64,000 nt of DNA from JBKBRC01 sp046292345 (GCA_046292345.1 JBKBRC010000004.1:43432-107431), one strand, 5' to 3'; positions 8,943 to 17,348 are shown, numbered from the stretch's first letter. The notes: generated from the letters alone by a model not told the origin. Numbers and translations are program-made.

Positions 8943-9572
8943 ATGTTGATCCACGCCGCCTCCGCTAGCCCCGCCCCCGGCGCTGTGCGCGCGGCCTCCC
9001 CCGAGGAAGCCGCGGCGCAGTTCGAAGCGCTGCTCGTGCGCCAGATGGTCCAGATCATGACCCGGGAGCTGTTCCGCGACGCGGGCGGCGTGAGCGCGCA
9101 GGCGGACCTCCAGCAGGACGCGCTCGTCAACGTGCTCACCGAGCGCCTCGTCGCCGCCGACGTGCTCCGCGTGCGCGACGTGCTCGTGCGGCAGTGGGAT
9201 CGTGAGGGCGCGCTGCCGCACGGCGCCCCGGCCGGCCGCGCGGCAGCGGCGCGGCGCCCGGATCCGCTCGCGCCCGATGCCTACCGGCCGCTGCCGGGAG
9301 GCGCCCGCACTCCGGGGGCGCCCTATGCCAGCAACCTCTTCGGGACGAGCGCCTACCGGCCTTTCGGGACCGACCATCTCGAGCCGGCCGCGCGCGAGGC
9401 GGCCTACGCGCTGCCCTACAACCGCGCGCGCCTGGCCACAGCTCCGGCTGCAGACCCGGAGCCGCGCCCGGGCTCCGCCGCCGCGCGCCCCGGTCGCCCG
9501 GCCCCCGTCACGCGCGACCGCGCCGAGGCCCTGCGCGAGCACGAGAGCCATTACCTCTACTACGAGGAGTGA
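8943..9572 (+). CDS. flgJ: FlgJ-type rod-binding protein, no muramidase domain
   Basis: Residues 17-85 form the rod-binding FlgJ N-terminal domain (SPEEAAAQFEALLVRQMVQIMTRELF, then DLQQDALVNVLTERLV). It is thought to cap and nucleate the rod in the periplasm. The remainder (about 90-209) is Pro/Ala/Arg-rich with no glucosaminidase motif, so peptidoglycan cleavage must come from another protein. It lies immediately after flgI, the usual place for flgJ. Family length varies widely when the enzyme domain is missing. Confidence 0.85.
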   Translation: MLIHAASASPAPGAVRAASPEEAAAQFEALLVRQMVQIMTRELFRDAGGVSAQADLQQDALVNVLTERLVAADVLRVRDVLVRQWDREGALPHGAPAGRAAAARRPDPLAPDAYRPLPGGARTPGAPYASNLFGTSAYRPFGTDHLEPAAREAAYALPYNRARLATAPAADPEPRPGSAAARPGRPAPVTRDRAEALREHESHYLYYEE

Positions 9573-9661
9573 GGCTCCCCGAGGCCAACCCTCTAGCCGC
9601 CCCACGCAGCCGGGCAAAATCCGCGCGCCGCCTTTACCTCCGGTCCTGCCCGCCGACAACG

Positions 9662-10177
9662 ATGAACACCACCTTCGCTCCTGTGATCGACGCGCTCTGC
9701 ACTGCCCTCGCCGACGAGGCCGACGCGCTCGCCCGCCTCGGCGACTGCGCGCGCGCGCAGCTCGACGCGCTCCGGGCAGGGGCGTCGGACGCGCCCCGCT
9801 TCGAGGAGGCGGGTCTGGCAACGGCCGAGGCCGTCGCGGCGCTCGAGGCAGCCGGCCAGGCGCGCGCCCGGCGCCTGCGCCTGCTCGCGCGCACGCTCTC
9901 GCTTCCAGAAGACGCGCCGCTGCTGCGCCTCGCCGGGTGCCTCCCGCCGGCCGAGGCCGAGCGCCTCCGCGTCGCCCGCGCGCGCGCGCGCGCGGCGGCC
10001 GAGGCCGCCTCGGAGCGCTGCGAGGCGCTCGCGTTCGCGCTCTCGTACGCCGCCAGCATCGGGCGCGAGACGCTCGGCGCGTGGCGCGCGCTCGGCACGA
10101 CGCCGGCGGCCCACTACACTGCCGCCGGAGCCGCCGCCGCCGCCGCGCCGCGCGCCCTCGTCAACCGCACCGGCTGA
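9662..10177 (+). CDS. flgN: FlgN-like chaperone for hook-associated proteins
   Basis: A 171-residue, almost entirely helical protein directly upstream of flgK. This position and the helical pattern (ALCTALADEADALARLGDCA and later long Ala/Arg/Glu helices) match FlgN, the cytoplasmic export chaperone for FlgK and FlgL. Sequence conservation in FlgN is weak, so context carries much of the call. The start at 9662 is preferred to an upstream ATG at 9569, which overlaps flgJ and adds a poor basic leader. The stop lies in a 14-bp tandem array. Confidence 0.72.
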   Translation: MNTTFAPVIDALCTALADEADALARLGDCARAQLDALRAGASDAPRFEEAGLATAEAVAALEAAGQARARRLRLLARTLSLPEDAPLLRLAGCLPPAEAERLRVARARARAAAEAASERCEALAFALSYAASIGRETLGAWRALGTTPAAHYTAAGAAAAAAPRALVNRTG

Positions 10178-10206
10178 CCCGCACCGGCTGACCCGCACCG
10201 GCCGAA
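10165..10206 (+). repeat. 14-bp tandem repeat, 3 copies, spanning the flgN stop
   Basis: Unit CCGCACCGGCTGAC. Copies 1 and 2 each include a TGA; the third has mutated to CCGAA. It begins inside the last codons of flgN. Confidence 0.88.
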
Positions 10207-10225
10207 CCGCAACGAGAACGAGCTG

Positions 10226-11590
10226 ATGAGCATCAACGGACTCCTCCAGATGGGCCGCCGCTCCCTCATGGCGAGCGAATCGGCCATGCAGACGACCGGG
10301 CAGAACATCTCCGGGGCGGGCGTGGAAGGCTTCAGCCGGCGCCGCATTGCCCTGAGCGGGGTCAAGACGCCGCTCGGGGGCGTGCGCATGCCTGCGGCGC
10401 CGGGCACGTTCCGCGGCGCCGGCGTGGCCGTCTCAGGCTACGAGCGGCTCCGCGACGGCCTGCTCGATGCCGCCGCACGCGCCGCGCGCGCGGGCCTCGG
10501 GGCGGCTGAGGAGGAACTGCGCGCCGGCATGGTGCTCGAAGGCGCCTTCGCCGACGGGCCGGCCAGCCTCGGCGCCTCGCTCCGCGCGTTCTGGAACGCC
10601 TTCGCCGACGCCGCCGACGCGCCGACCGACCTCGGCGTGCGCGGCGTGCTCTTGCAGCGCGCCGATGCGCTCGCGGGCGCCTTCCACCGCTACGACGCCG
10701 CGCTCGGGCGCCTGGCCGACGACACGCGCGGCGCGCTCGGGCAGACGGTCGAGCAGTTCAACACGCTCGTCGGCGAGGTGGCGCGCCTCAACGAAGCCGC
10801 CGCGTCGGCCCGCGCCGCCGGGGCGCCCGACTTCGCCGCCGAGGACGAGCGCGACCGCGCCCTGCGCACCCTGGCCGAGCTGGCGCCGCTGCGCGTCGAC
10901 GCCGAGGCCGACGGCTCGGTCACCGTCTCGGTGCAGGGCATGAGAGTCGTGCAGGGCCGCGAGGCCCGCCTGCTCGAGCAGGTCGGCCCGCCCGATCCCG
11001 CCGACGCCGTCCGCTTCCGCGGCACGGGCGTGCCGTTCCGCCCGGGCAGCGAGGGCGGCGGGCGTCTCGGCGGGCAACTTCGCACGCTCGGCGAGACGAT
11101 CCCCGCGGCCCGCGGGGCGCTCGACGCGCTCGCGACGCGGCTGACGCAGGAGGTCAACGCCGCGCACGGAGCCGGCTACGGCCTCTCCGGCGCGACCGGC
11201 CTCGCCTTCTTCGACCCCGCCGGCACGAGCGCGGCGGCGTTCCGCCGCTCACCGGACCTGACGGATCCCCGCGACGTCGCGCTCGCCGGGCAGCCCGGCG
11301 AGACGGGCGACGCGACGGTCGCGCTTGCGCTGGCCGGGCTGCGCGCCGGCTTCGAGGAGGAAGCGGCCGCCCTCACAGCTGCCCTCGGGCGCGGCGTCGC
11401 CACGGCGCGCGCCGCCACGGCGGCCGGGAGCGCGCTCGTGGCGCACGCCGACGCGCTCGCCGAGTCCGTCGCCGCCGTCTCGCTCGACGAGGAGATGACG
11501 CGCCTGATCCAGTACCAGCAGTCGTACGCCGCCTCGGCGCGCGTCATCTCGGCCGCGCAGTCCATGTTCGATACGCTGCTCACGCTCTGA
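10226..11590 (+). CDS. flgK: Flagellar hook-associated protein 1 FlgK
   Basis: A junction protein between hook and filament, 454 residues. The N-terminal rod-like domain is MSINGLLQMGRRSLMASESA followed by a slightly divergent TGQNISGAGVEGFSRRR in place of the common NxxTPGYSR. The long helix VEQFNTLVGEVARLNEA, the ALDALATRLTQEVNAAH segment and the C-terminal EEMTRLIQYQQSYAASARVISAAQSMFDTLL are typical of FlgK. It is followed by flgL, as in most flagellar loci. Its stop codon falls in the first copy of an 18-bp tandem array. Confidence 0.95.
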   Translation: MSINGLLQMGRRSLMASESAMQTTGQNISGAGVEGFSRRRIALSGVKTPLGGVRMPAAPGTFRGAGVAVSGYERLRDGLLDAAARAARAGLGAAEEELRAGMVLEGAFADGPASLGASLRAFWNAFADAADAPTDLGVRGVLLQRADALAGAFHRYDAALGRLADDTRGALGQTVEQFNTLVGEVARLNEAAASARAAGAPDFAAEDERDRALRTLAELAPLRVDAEADGSVTVSVQGMRVVQGREARLLEQVGPPDPADAVRFRGTGVPFRPGSEGGGRLGGQLRTLGETIPAARGALDALATRLTQEVNAAHGAGYGLSGATGLAFFDPAGTSAAAFRRSPDLTDPRDVALAGQPGETGDATVALALAGLRAGFEEEAAALTAALGRGVATARAATAAGSALVAHADALAESVAAVSLDEEMTRLIQYQQSYAASARVISAAQSMFDTLLTL

Positions 11591-11682
11591 CCCTTGCTCA
11601 CGCTCTGACCCTTGCTCACGCTCTGGCCCTTGCTCACGCTCTGGCCCTTGCTCACGCTCTGGCCCTTGCTCACGCTCTGACA
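11579..11682 (+). repeat. 18-bp tandem repeat, 5.8 copies, spanning the flgK stop
   Basis: Unit CTCACGCTCTGACCCTTG. Copy 1 encodes the last residues (LTL) and the TGA of flgK. Copies 3-5 carry CTGG instead of CTGA, while copies 2 and 6 retain CTGA. The array fills the whole flgK-flgL gap apart from the last few bases. Confidence 0.93.
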
Positions 11683-11690
11683 CCCCGCCG

Positions 11691-12593
11691 ATGCTTCGTC
11701 CGCTAGCGCCTACGCTCGAGCGCGGCCTGGCCGCGCAGCGCCCGCTGCCGGGCGTGGCCGACCTGCGCGCCTCGCTCGCGCGCCTGCAGGAACAGGCCGT
11801 GACAGGCCTGCGCGTCAACCGCGCCTCCGACGACCCGCAGGCCTACGCGCAGGCCCGCCGCTTCGAGGCCGAGGCCGGGCGCCTCGAGCAGTACGGCCGC
11901 GCCGTGCAGGCGGCGCGCCTGTGGGCGGACGAGACCGCGCTCGCGCTCGACGCCATGACGACGCTCGCCGGCGAGGCCGTGCTCGCCGGCACGCGCGCGG
12001 CCAACGAGACCTTCTCCGAGGCCGACCGCGAGGCCATGGCCTCGCGCGTTGAGGCGCTTGCCGAGCAGCTCGTGGCGCGCCTGAACGCGCGCGTCGGTGA
12101 CGAGTACGTCTTCGGCGGCAACCGGACCGACGCGCCGCCCTTCGACGCCGCCGGGGCGCCTACCGGAGACCTCTCCGGCCGGCGCGTGCGCGCCATCGGG
12201 CCCGAGACGCGCCTCGCCGTCAACGTGCCCGGCACGGACGTGCACGAGGCCCCCGGCGTCGGCAGCATCCCCGAGGCCTTTGCCGCGCTCGCTGCGGCGC
12301 TGCGCAGCGGCGAGCGCGCGCCGCTCCAGCAGGCGATCGCGGGCATGGAACGTGTACAGGCGCACTACGCCGAGACCGCCGGCCGCTACGGCGAGACCGC
12401 CGCGCGTCTGACCGACGCCGCGTACGTGCTCGATGACGCGGCCGTGCTCGTCGCGCGGCGCCGCTCTGAGGCCGAGGACGCCGACATGTACACGGTCATC
12501 GCCGAGATGCAGCGCGCGCAGACGCAACTCGAAATCGCGCTCCGCACGGCGGCCGACGCCCAGCAGCGCACCCTCCTTGACTACCTCCGCTGA
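11691..12593 (+). CDS. flgL: Flagellar hook-associated protein 3 FlgL
   Basis: The second hook-filament junction protein, 300 residues with flagellin-like ends. The N-terminus contains LARLQEQAVTGLRVNRASDDPQAYAQARRFE, equivalent to the flagellin D1 segment. ARVGDEYVFGGNRTDAPPF is the FlgL marker. The C-terminus (ADMYTVIAEMQRAQTQLEIALRTA) is the family terminal helix. It starts 9 bases after the repeat array that ends flgK. Confidence 0.95.
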   Translation: MLRPLAPTLERGLAAQRPLPGVADLRASLARLQEQAVTGLRVNRASDDPQAYAQARRFEAEAGRLEQYGRAVQAARLWADETALALDAMTTLAGEAVLAGTRAANETFSEADREAMASRVEALAEQLVARLNARVGDEYVFGGNRTDAPPFDAAGAPTGDLSGRRVRAIGPETRLAVNVPGTDVHEAPGVGSIPEAFAALAAALRSGERAPLQQAIAGMERVQAHYAETAGRYGETAARLTDAAYVLDDAAVLVARRRSEAEDADMYTVIAEMQRAQTQLEIALRTAADAQQRTLLDYLR

Positions 12594-12625
12594 GCCGTCG
12601 GGCTCGCCTCAACGCACTCCTCCTG

Positions 12626-13618
12626 ATGTCATCAGCTGCCAAGCCGCTCGCCAGGGGCACGCTCGGACGCCTCGAACTGCGGTGCCCCCCGTTCCCCCAG
12701 ACCCTCCTCGAAGCCGTCGACATGATCGAGCGGATCGAGGACGTCGAGGTGCGCCCGGTCGTGCGCATGGTCGAGCGCGACCCGATCCTCGTCGCGCAGC
12801 TCTTGCGCACGGTCAACTCGGCCTACTACGGCCTGCAGCGCGCCATCACCAGCCCCGAGCGCGCCGTGGTGCTGCTCGGGCCGGTGACGGTCGTCGGGCT
12901 CGTGGCCGGCATGAGCATGCTGCGCCTGCGCCCGCTCGTGACCACGGGCACGTCCGAGATCTCAGGCCGCATCATCGGGCACAGCCTCGCGACGGCCTAC
13001 TTCGCGCGGCGCATCGTCGAGCAGACGCCCGGGCACGTGGCGCAGCGCGCCTTTCCCATGCTCACGCGCAGCGGCGCCGCCTACACGGCCGGGCTGCTCC
13101 ACGACCTCGGCAAGTTCATCCTGCTCTACAACTACCCCGACGAGGCCGCGACGCTCTACCGGGAGGGCGGGCTCGGCGAGAGCGTCGTCGCCGAGGACGC
13201 GCGCGAGCAGGAGCGCCTCCTCTTCGGCTGCGACCACACCGAGGCGGGCCTCGTCGCCGCGCTCCACTTCCAGTTCCCGGACGCGCTCGCCGACGTGATC
13301 CGCCTGCACCACGCGCCCGAGGCGCGCCGCGGCGAGGGCGTCGATCCGGCCACGGCCTGCCTGCTCCGCGCGACCGCTGCCGCCAGCGCCGCCGCCGCGC
13401 TCGCCGACTTCGGCGTGCTGCCCGGCCCCGCGCCCGACGCCGAGGCGCTCCTGGCCGACCTCGTGCAGCGCGACCTACCGCCCGGCACGCGCCTGAACGA
13501 GTTCGTGGACGGCCTGCTGGCCGAGGCGCCGGCCGTCGAGCAGTACATCGGCGCGCTGACGCAGCTCGGCCCTGAGGAAATGGCCCGCCTGCGCAGCCGC
13601 GTCCGCCTGCCGCGCTAG
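12626..13618 (+). CDS. HDOD domain signalling protein
   Basis: A 330-residue HDOD protein. The HDOD fold spans about residues 18-230: ELRCPPFPQTLLEAVDMI, then VRPVVRMVERDPILVAQLLRTVNSAYYG, a conserved TSPERAVVLLGPVTVVGLV, and GLLHDLGKFIL holding a His159-Asp160 pair. Later segments HTEAGLVAALHFQFP and VIRLHHAPEAR resemble HD-type phosphohydrolase helices. HDOD proteins often act in cell-cycle, motility or cyclic-di-GMP circuits, usually without proven catalysis. It is 32 bases after flgL on the same strand, so it is probably the last gene of the flgF operon. The specific role is unknown. The gene ends at a perfect palindrome, CCGCGCTAGCGCGG (13611-13624), which contains its TAG stop and lies at the junction with the convergent photolyase gene. 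Confidence 0.85.
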   Translation: MSSAAKPLARGTLGRLELRCPPFPQTLLEAVDMIERIEDVEVRPVVRMVERDPILVAQLLRTVNSAYYGLQRAITSPERAVVLLGPVTVVGLVAGMSMLRLRPLVTTGTSEISGRIIGHSLATAYFARRIVEQTPGHVAQRAFPMLTRSGAAYTAGLLHDLGKFILLYNYPDEAATLYREGGLGESVVAEDAREQERLLFGCDHTEAGLVAALHFQFPDALADVIRLHHAPEARRGEGVDPATACLLRATAAASAAAALADFGVLPGPAPDAEALLADLVQRDLPPGTRLNEFVDGLLAEAPAVEQYIGALTQLGPEEMARLRSRVRLPR

Positions 13619-13627
13619 CGCGGCCTC

Positions 13628-15112
13628 TCAGGCGCCGACGCGCGCCCGGTAGCGCGCCGCCGCCGCCGCGTGCGCGGCCATCTTGGCCGGGTCCATGCGC
13701 TCGGCCGTCCGGGCCAGCATCCCGATGCGGTGGTAGCGCCCGATCGCCCCGGCATGATCGCGGACGAACGTCCAGAACAGGCCGTCCCACTCGGCCTCCC
13801 AGGGACCGCGCGCGTAGCGACCCATCCTGCGGAGGTAGTTTGCGCCGTTGACGTAGGGCTTGGTCGTGATGACCGGCCCGGCGGCGTGCTGGCTCATCCC
13901 GGCCACGTTGGGCACCATGACCCAGTCGTAGGCGTCGACGAACAGCTCGTGGAACCACGTCGTGACGGCGGCCGGGTGGCAGCGCGTGAGGAAGAGCGCC
14001 GTCCCGAGCACCATCAGGCGCTCGATGTGGTTGGCGTACCCCGTGCGGAGCACCCGCCGGATGACGTCGTCCACGGGTAGCAGGCCGGTCTCGCCGGTGT
14101 AGAACGCCTCCGGCACGGCGCGCTCGAAGCCCCAGACGTTGGCCGTGCGCAGCTCGACGCCGCGGATCGCGTAGGCAGCACGCATGTACTCGCGCCACCC
14201 GACGACCTGGCGCACGAAGCCCTCGACGGACTGGAGCGGCGCGGCGTCGGCGCGGGCCAGGACGGCCTCGAGGACTTGCCGGGGGGTGAGCAGGCCCGTG
14301 TTGAGCAGCGGCGTGAGCACGCCGTGGTAGAGCGCGGACTGCCCCGGCACGAGCGCGTCCTCGAACGGCCCGAAGCGGTCGAGCCGCTCCGCGACGAACG
14401 CCTCGAGCCAGCGCGCCGCGGCTTCGTGTGTGACCGGGTAGGGGAGCGGCCCGCTCGCGCCAACGTGGTCGGGGAAGTGCCGCTCCACGTACGCCCGCGC
14501 CTCGGCGATGGCCTCGTCCTGCGGCACGTTCGGCAGCGGCGGGGCGTCCCGCAGCGCCGCGTCCGTGATTTTCTGCCGGTTGTCCTCGTCGAAGCTCCAG
14601 CGGCCGCCGAGCGGCTCGCCGTCGGCATCGAGCAGGAGGTTCAGGCGGCGGCGCTGGTAGCGGTAGAAGTCGGCCATGAGCCAGCGCCGGCGGCCGTCGA
14701 AGAACGCGTCGTTGTCTTCGGCCGTGTTGAGAAACCCGGGCGAGGGCAGGAGCGCGAGCGCGAGACCTGCCTCGCGAGCGGCCCGCCGCAGGCGACGCTC
14801 GAGGACGAAGTCGGCCACGTCGCACGCCTGGACGCGCGTCGCGCCGCGCGCGGCCAGGCCGGCCAGCAACTCGGCGAGCGTGCGGCGCTCGGCCCACGCG
14901 ACGTGCTCCGTCGGTAGACCGCGCCGGCCAAGGCGCGCGGCGTAGTGCGTCATCTGCGCGCGGTGCAGCACGAGGCGCAGCCTGTGGTGCCGCGCCGGAT
15001 ACCGCTCGTCGCGGAAGAACAGGTCGTCCTCGACGAGCACGGCGCGTCCGGCGCCTTCGAGGGCCGGGTGCGGGTCGAAGAGCTGGTGCGGGAAGACGAT
15101 CGCGACAGTCAT
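13628..15112 (-). CDS. Deoxyribodipyrimidine photolyase-related protein (bacterial cryptochrome/6-4 photolyase family) lacking FeS cysteines
   Basis: A 494-residue member of the PhrB/CryPro photolyase-cryptochrome group. It starts VAIVFPHQLFDPHPAL, has the antenna-domain segment EDDLFFRDERYP, and the FAD-domain signatures RQVVGWREYMR, GYANHIERLMVLG and DAYDWVMVPNVAGMSQ, then TKPYVNGANYLRRMGRY. Characterised relatives bind a 4Fe-4S cluster through four cysteines, three of them just after the equivalent of RRMGRY. Here that stretch is ARGPWEAEWDGLFW with no cysteine, and only two Cys occur in the whole protein. It sits between flagellar operons on the opposite strand, converging on the HDOD gene 9 bases away. 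It could repair DNA or act as a light sensor. Confidence 0.85.
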   Translation of the reverse strand: MTVAIVFPHQLFDPHPALEGAGRAVLVEDDLFFRDERYPARHHRLRLVLHRAQMTHYAARLGRRGLPTEHVAWAERRTLAELLAGLAARGATRVQACDVADFVLERRLRRAAREAGLALALLPSPGFLNTAEDNDAFFDGRRRWLMADFYRYQRRRLNLLLDADGEPLGGRWSFDEDNRQKITDAALRDAPPLPNVPQDEAIAEARAYVERHFPDHVGASGPLPYPVTHEAAARWLEAFVAERLDRFGPFEDALVPGQSALYHGVLTPLLNTGLLTPRQVLEAVLARADAAPLQSVEGFVRQVVGWREYMRAAYAIRGVELRTANVWGFERAVPEAFYTGETGLLPVDDVIRRVLRTGYANHIERLMVLGTALFLTRCHPAAVTTWFHELFVDAYDWVMVPNVAGMSQHAAGPVITTKPYVNGANYLRRMGRYARGPWEAEWDGLFWTFVRDHAGAIGRYHRIGMLARTAERMDPAKMAAHAAAAARYRARVGA

Positions 15113-15233
15113 CGGGCCGGGCGGGCATCAGGCCTGGTTGCCCCGGGGAGGGGACGGAAGGCAGGAGGACGACGGGAAGCGCGCCGGAGGTCCGGGCTCA
15201 GCCGCGACGGCCGTACGCCGGGGGCACTAAGGA

Positions 15234-15278
15234 TTTTTTTTGCCACGCCGCTTTAAGTCATGCCCGGGTTACCGATAC
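15234..15278 (+). promoter_or_regulatory. Sigma-28 promoter of the first flagellin gene
   Basis: TTAA (15253-15256), a 15-base spacer, then CCGATAC (15272-15278) fit the FliA consensus TAAA-N15-GCCGATAA. An eight-T tract ends at 15241, 11 bases upstream of the -35 box. No hairpin precedes this T tract, so it looks like a promoter element rather than a terminator. Confidence 0.85.
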
Positions 15279-15348
15279 AGAGGGCATAGAAGACAACGGG
15301 CACCTCCGGTCCCGCTCCCTTTGCCTGTCACCCAACCGGTAGACCCCC

Positions 15349-16185
15349 ATGTTCGGCGACCTCTCCCGCGTCAACACGAACTCGCAGGCTCAGCAGGCGC
15401 TGAGCGCCTTCAACCGCACCAACGCTGACCTCGGCATGCGCCAGATGCGCCTGGCCACCGGCAGCAAGCTCAACCGCGCCGAGGACGACACGGCCGGCTT
15501 CACGATCGCCAAGAAGCTCGAGGCCAAGGTGCGCGGGCAGGCGCAGGCGCTCGACAACATCGCCGACGCCAAGGGCCTGCTCACCGTCGCCGAGGGCAGC
15601 CTGGGCTCGGTCATGGACATCCTCCAGAACATGAAGGCCAAGTCGATCCAGGCGGCCAACGACACGATGGGCGCCGACGAGCGGACGGCGATCGCCAACG
15701 AGCTGGCGGCGCTGGCCTCGGAGATCGACAGCATCATCGAGAACACGGACTTCAACGGGCAGAAGCTGCTCGACGGCACGGGCGGCAGCAACGGCGACGG
15801 CACGTTCACCTTCCAGGTCGGCTCGGCCAGCGGCGACACGTTCACCACGGTCGCGCTCGACATCTCGGCGCTGCAGGGCCTGGCGTTCGACGTCTCCGAC
15901 AACGCCGCGGCAAGCGCCGAGATCGACAACATCGACGGCTACATCGCTGCCTTGTCGGCCATGATTTCGGGCGTCGGCGACGACCAGAAGGCGCTCACGT
16001 TCAAGTCGGAGAACCTGGAGACGGCGATGAACAACTACGACGCGGCGCGCAGCCGCATCGCCGACGCCGACTTTGCGAAGGAGCAGATGCAGATCGTGAA
16101 GCTGCAGATCCTGCAGCAGACGGGCGTGGCGTCGCTGGCGCAGGCCAACCAGGCGCCGCAGGCGGTGCTCTCGCTGCTCCGCTGA
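15349..16185 (+). CDS. fliC: Flagellin, copy 1
   Basis: A filament subunit of 278 residues, at the short end of the family, consisting almost only of the D0/D1 helices. N-terminal D1 signature: LRMATGSKLNRAEDD-type text (here MRLATGSKLNRAEDDTAGF) and AKVRGQAQALDNIADAKGLL. C-terminal: ENLETAMNNYDAARSRIADADFAKE and LQQTGVASLAQANQAPQAVL. The middle region (about 140-190) is short and Gly/Ser/Thr-rich, so the outer surface domain is minimal. It is nucleotide-identical to the next gene. It has its own sigma-28 promoter and a downstream terminator, and is exported with help from FliS. Confidence 0.97.
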   Translation: MFGDLSRVNTNSQAQQALSAFNRTNADLGMRQMRLATGSKLNRAEDDTAGFTIAKKLEAKVRGQAQALDNIADAKGLLTVAEGSLGSVMDILQNMKAKSIQAANDTMGADERTAIANELAALASEIDSIIENTDFNGQKLLDGTGGSNGDGTFTFQVGSASGDTFTTVALDISALQGLAFDVSDNAAASAEIDNIDGYIAALSAMISGVGDDQKALTFKSENLETAMNNYDAARSRIADADFAKEQMQIVKLQILQQTGVASLAQANQAPQAVLSLLR

Positions 16186-16254
16186 GCCGCATCCCGGCGG
16201 CGGCGCGCGGCACCCCGCGAACGCCCCCTTCCTGCAGACTCGAAAGGCGCGCTC

Positions 16255-16297
16255 AGACGCTGCTTTCCACCTCGCGCGGGGGGGCGGCGTCTTTTTG
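16255..16297 (+). terminator. Rho-independent terminator after flagellin copy 1
   Basis: AGACGCTGC (16255-16263) pairs with GCGGCGTCT (16284-16292), a 9-bp stem with one G-T pair and a 20-base loop, followed by TTTT. It separates the two flagellin transcription units; the T tract is also part of the next promoter region. Confidence 0.65.
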
Positions 16298-16335
16298 TAA
16301 TGCGCGACCTTAAGGCGCCGTGGCGGCACCGATAA
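16293..16335 (+). promoter_or_regulatory. Sigma-28 promoter of the second flagellin gene
   Basis: TTAA (16310-16313), a 15-base spacer and CCGATAA (16329-16335). A short T tract (ending at 16296) lies 13 bases upstream of the -35 box. The -10 is closer to consensus than that of copy 1 (CCGATAA versus CCGATAC). Confidence 0.9.
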
Positions 16336-16398
16336 CAGGGGCAAGACAAAGGGCACCCCGGCCCGGCTCTCTCAACACCCCTAACCCGGTAGACCCCC

Positions 16399-17235
16399 AT
16401 GTTCGGCGACCTCTCCCGCGTCAACACGAACTCGCAGGCTCAGCAGGCGCTGAGCGCCTTCAACCGCACCAACGCTGACCTCGGCATGCGCCAGATGCGC
16501 CTGGCCACCGGCAGCAAGCTCAACCGCGCCGAGGACGACACGGCCGGCTTCACGATCGCCAAGAAGCTCGAGGCCAAGGTGCGCGGGCAGGCGCAGGCGC
16601 TCGACAACATCGCCGACGCCAAGGGCCTGCTCACCGTCGCCGAGGGCAGCCTGGGCTCGGTCATGGACATCCTCCAGAACATGAAGGCCAAGTCGATCCA
16701 GGCGGCCAACGACACGATGGGCGCCGACGAGCGGACGGCGATCGCCAACGAGCTGGCGGCGCTGGCCTCGGAGATCGACAGCATCATCGAGAACACGGAC
16801 TTCAACGGGCAGAAGCTGCTCGACGGCACGGGCGGCAGCAACGGCGACGGCACGTTCACCTTCCAGGTCGGCTCGGCCAGCGGCGACACGTTCACCACGG
16901 TCGCGCTCGACATCTCGGCGCTGCAGGGCCTGGCGTTCGACGTCTCCGACAACGCCGCGGCAAGCGCCGAGATCGACAACATCGACGGCTACATCGCTGC
17001 CTTGTCGGCCATGATTTCGGGCGTCGGCGACGACCAGAAGGCGCTCACGTTCAAGTCGGAGAACCTGGAGACGGCGATGAACAACTACGACGCGGCGCGC
17101 AGCCGCATCGCCGACGCCGACTTTGCGAAGGAGCAGATGCAGATCGTGAAGCTGCAGATCCTGCAGCAGACGGGCGTGGCGTCGCTGGCGCAGGCCAACC
17201 AGGCGCCGCAGGCGGTGCTCTCGCTGCTCCGCTGA
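16399..17235 (+). CDS. fliC: Flagellin, copy 2 (identical to copy 1)
   Basis: A second flagellin gene, identical to 15349-16185 as far as I can compare by eye, including silent positions. Identity extends about 16 bases upstream of the ATG and about 15 bases past the stop, then the flanks diverge. Different upstream and downstream sequence, each with its own promoter and terminator, shows this is a real tandem duplication and not an assembly repeat. Complete identity suggests a recent duplication or ongoing gene conversion. The filament would be homopolymeric. Confidence 0.97.
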   Translation: MFGDLSRVNTNSQAQQALSAFNRTNADLGMRQMRLATGSKLNRAEDDTAGFTIAKKLEAKVRGQAQALDNIADAKGLLTVAEGSLGSVMDILQNMKAKSIQAANDTMGADERTAIANELAALASEIDSIIENTDFNGQKLLDGTGGSNGDGTFTFQVGSASGDTFTTVALDISALQGLAFDVSDNAAASAEIDNIDGYIAALSAMISGVGDDQKALTFKSENLETAMNNYDAARSRIADADFAKEQMQIVKLQILQQTGVASLAQANQAPQAVLSLLR

Positions 17236-17272
17236 GCCGCATCCCGACCGCTCGCAGTACGCTCGAACGGCC

Positions 17273-17311
17273 GCGCTGCCCTCCGCTTCTGGCGGGGGCA
17301 GCGCTTTTTTT
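17273..17311 (+). terminator. Strong rho-independent terminator after flagellin copy 2
   Basis: GCGCTGCCCTCCGC pairs with GGCGGGGGCAGCGC, a 14-bp stem with one G-T pair and loop TTCT, followed directly by seven T (17305-17311). The T run also lies upstream of the weak fliS sigma-28 site. Confidence 0.93.
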
Positions 17312-17348
17312 GCGCCTCCCCTTAGCGCCCCCCCGGCGGGCCCGAAAA
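17305..17348 (+). promoter_or_regulatory. Candidate weak sigma-28 promoter of fliS-fliD
   Basis: TTAG (17322-17325), a 16-base spacer and CCGAAAA (17342-17348), with the T tract ending at 17311, 10 bases before the -35 box. The -10 has one mismatch to CCGATAA. The arrangement matches the other sigma-28 sites. Confidence 0.55.

Noticed and set aside
9632..9642. TTTACCTCCG upstream of flgN as a promoter
   Set aside because: Poor match to the -7 consensus, and flgN sits within a continuous operon.
15349..17235. Identical flagellin genes as an assembly duplication
   Set aside because: Unique flanks, promoters and terminators differ between the copies and no N gap is present, unlike the three real overlap artefacts.
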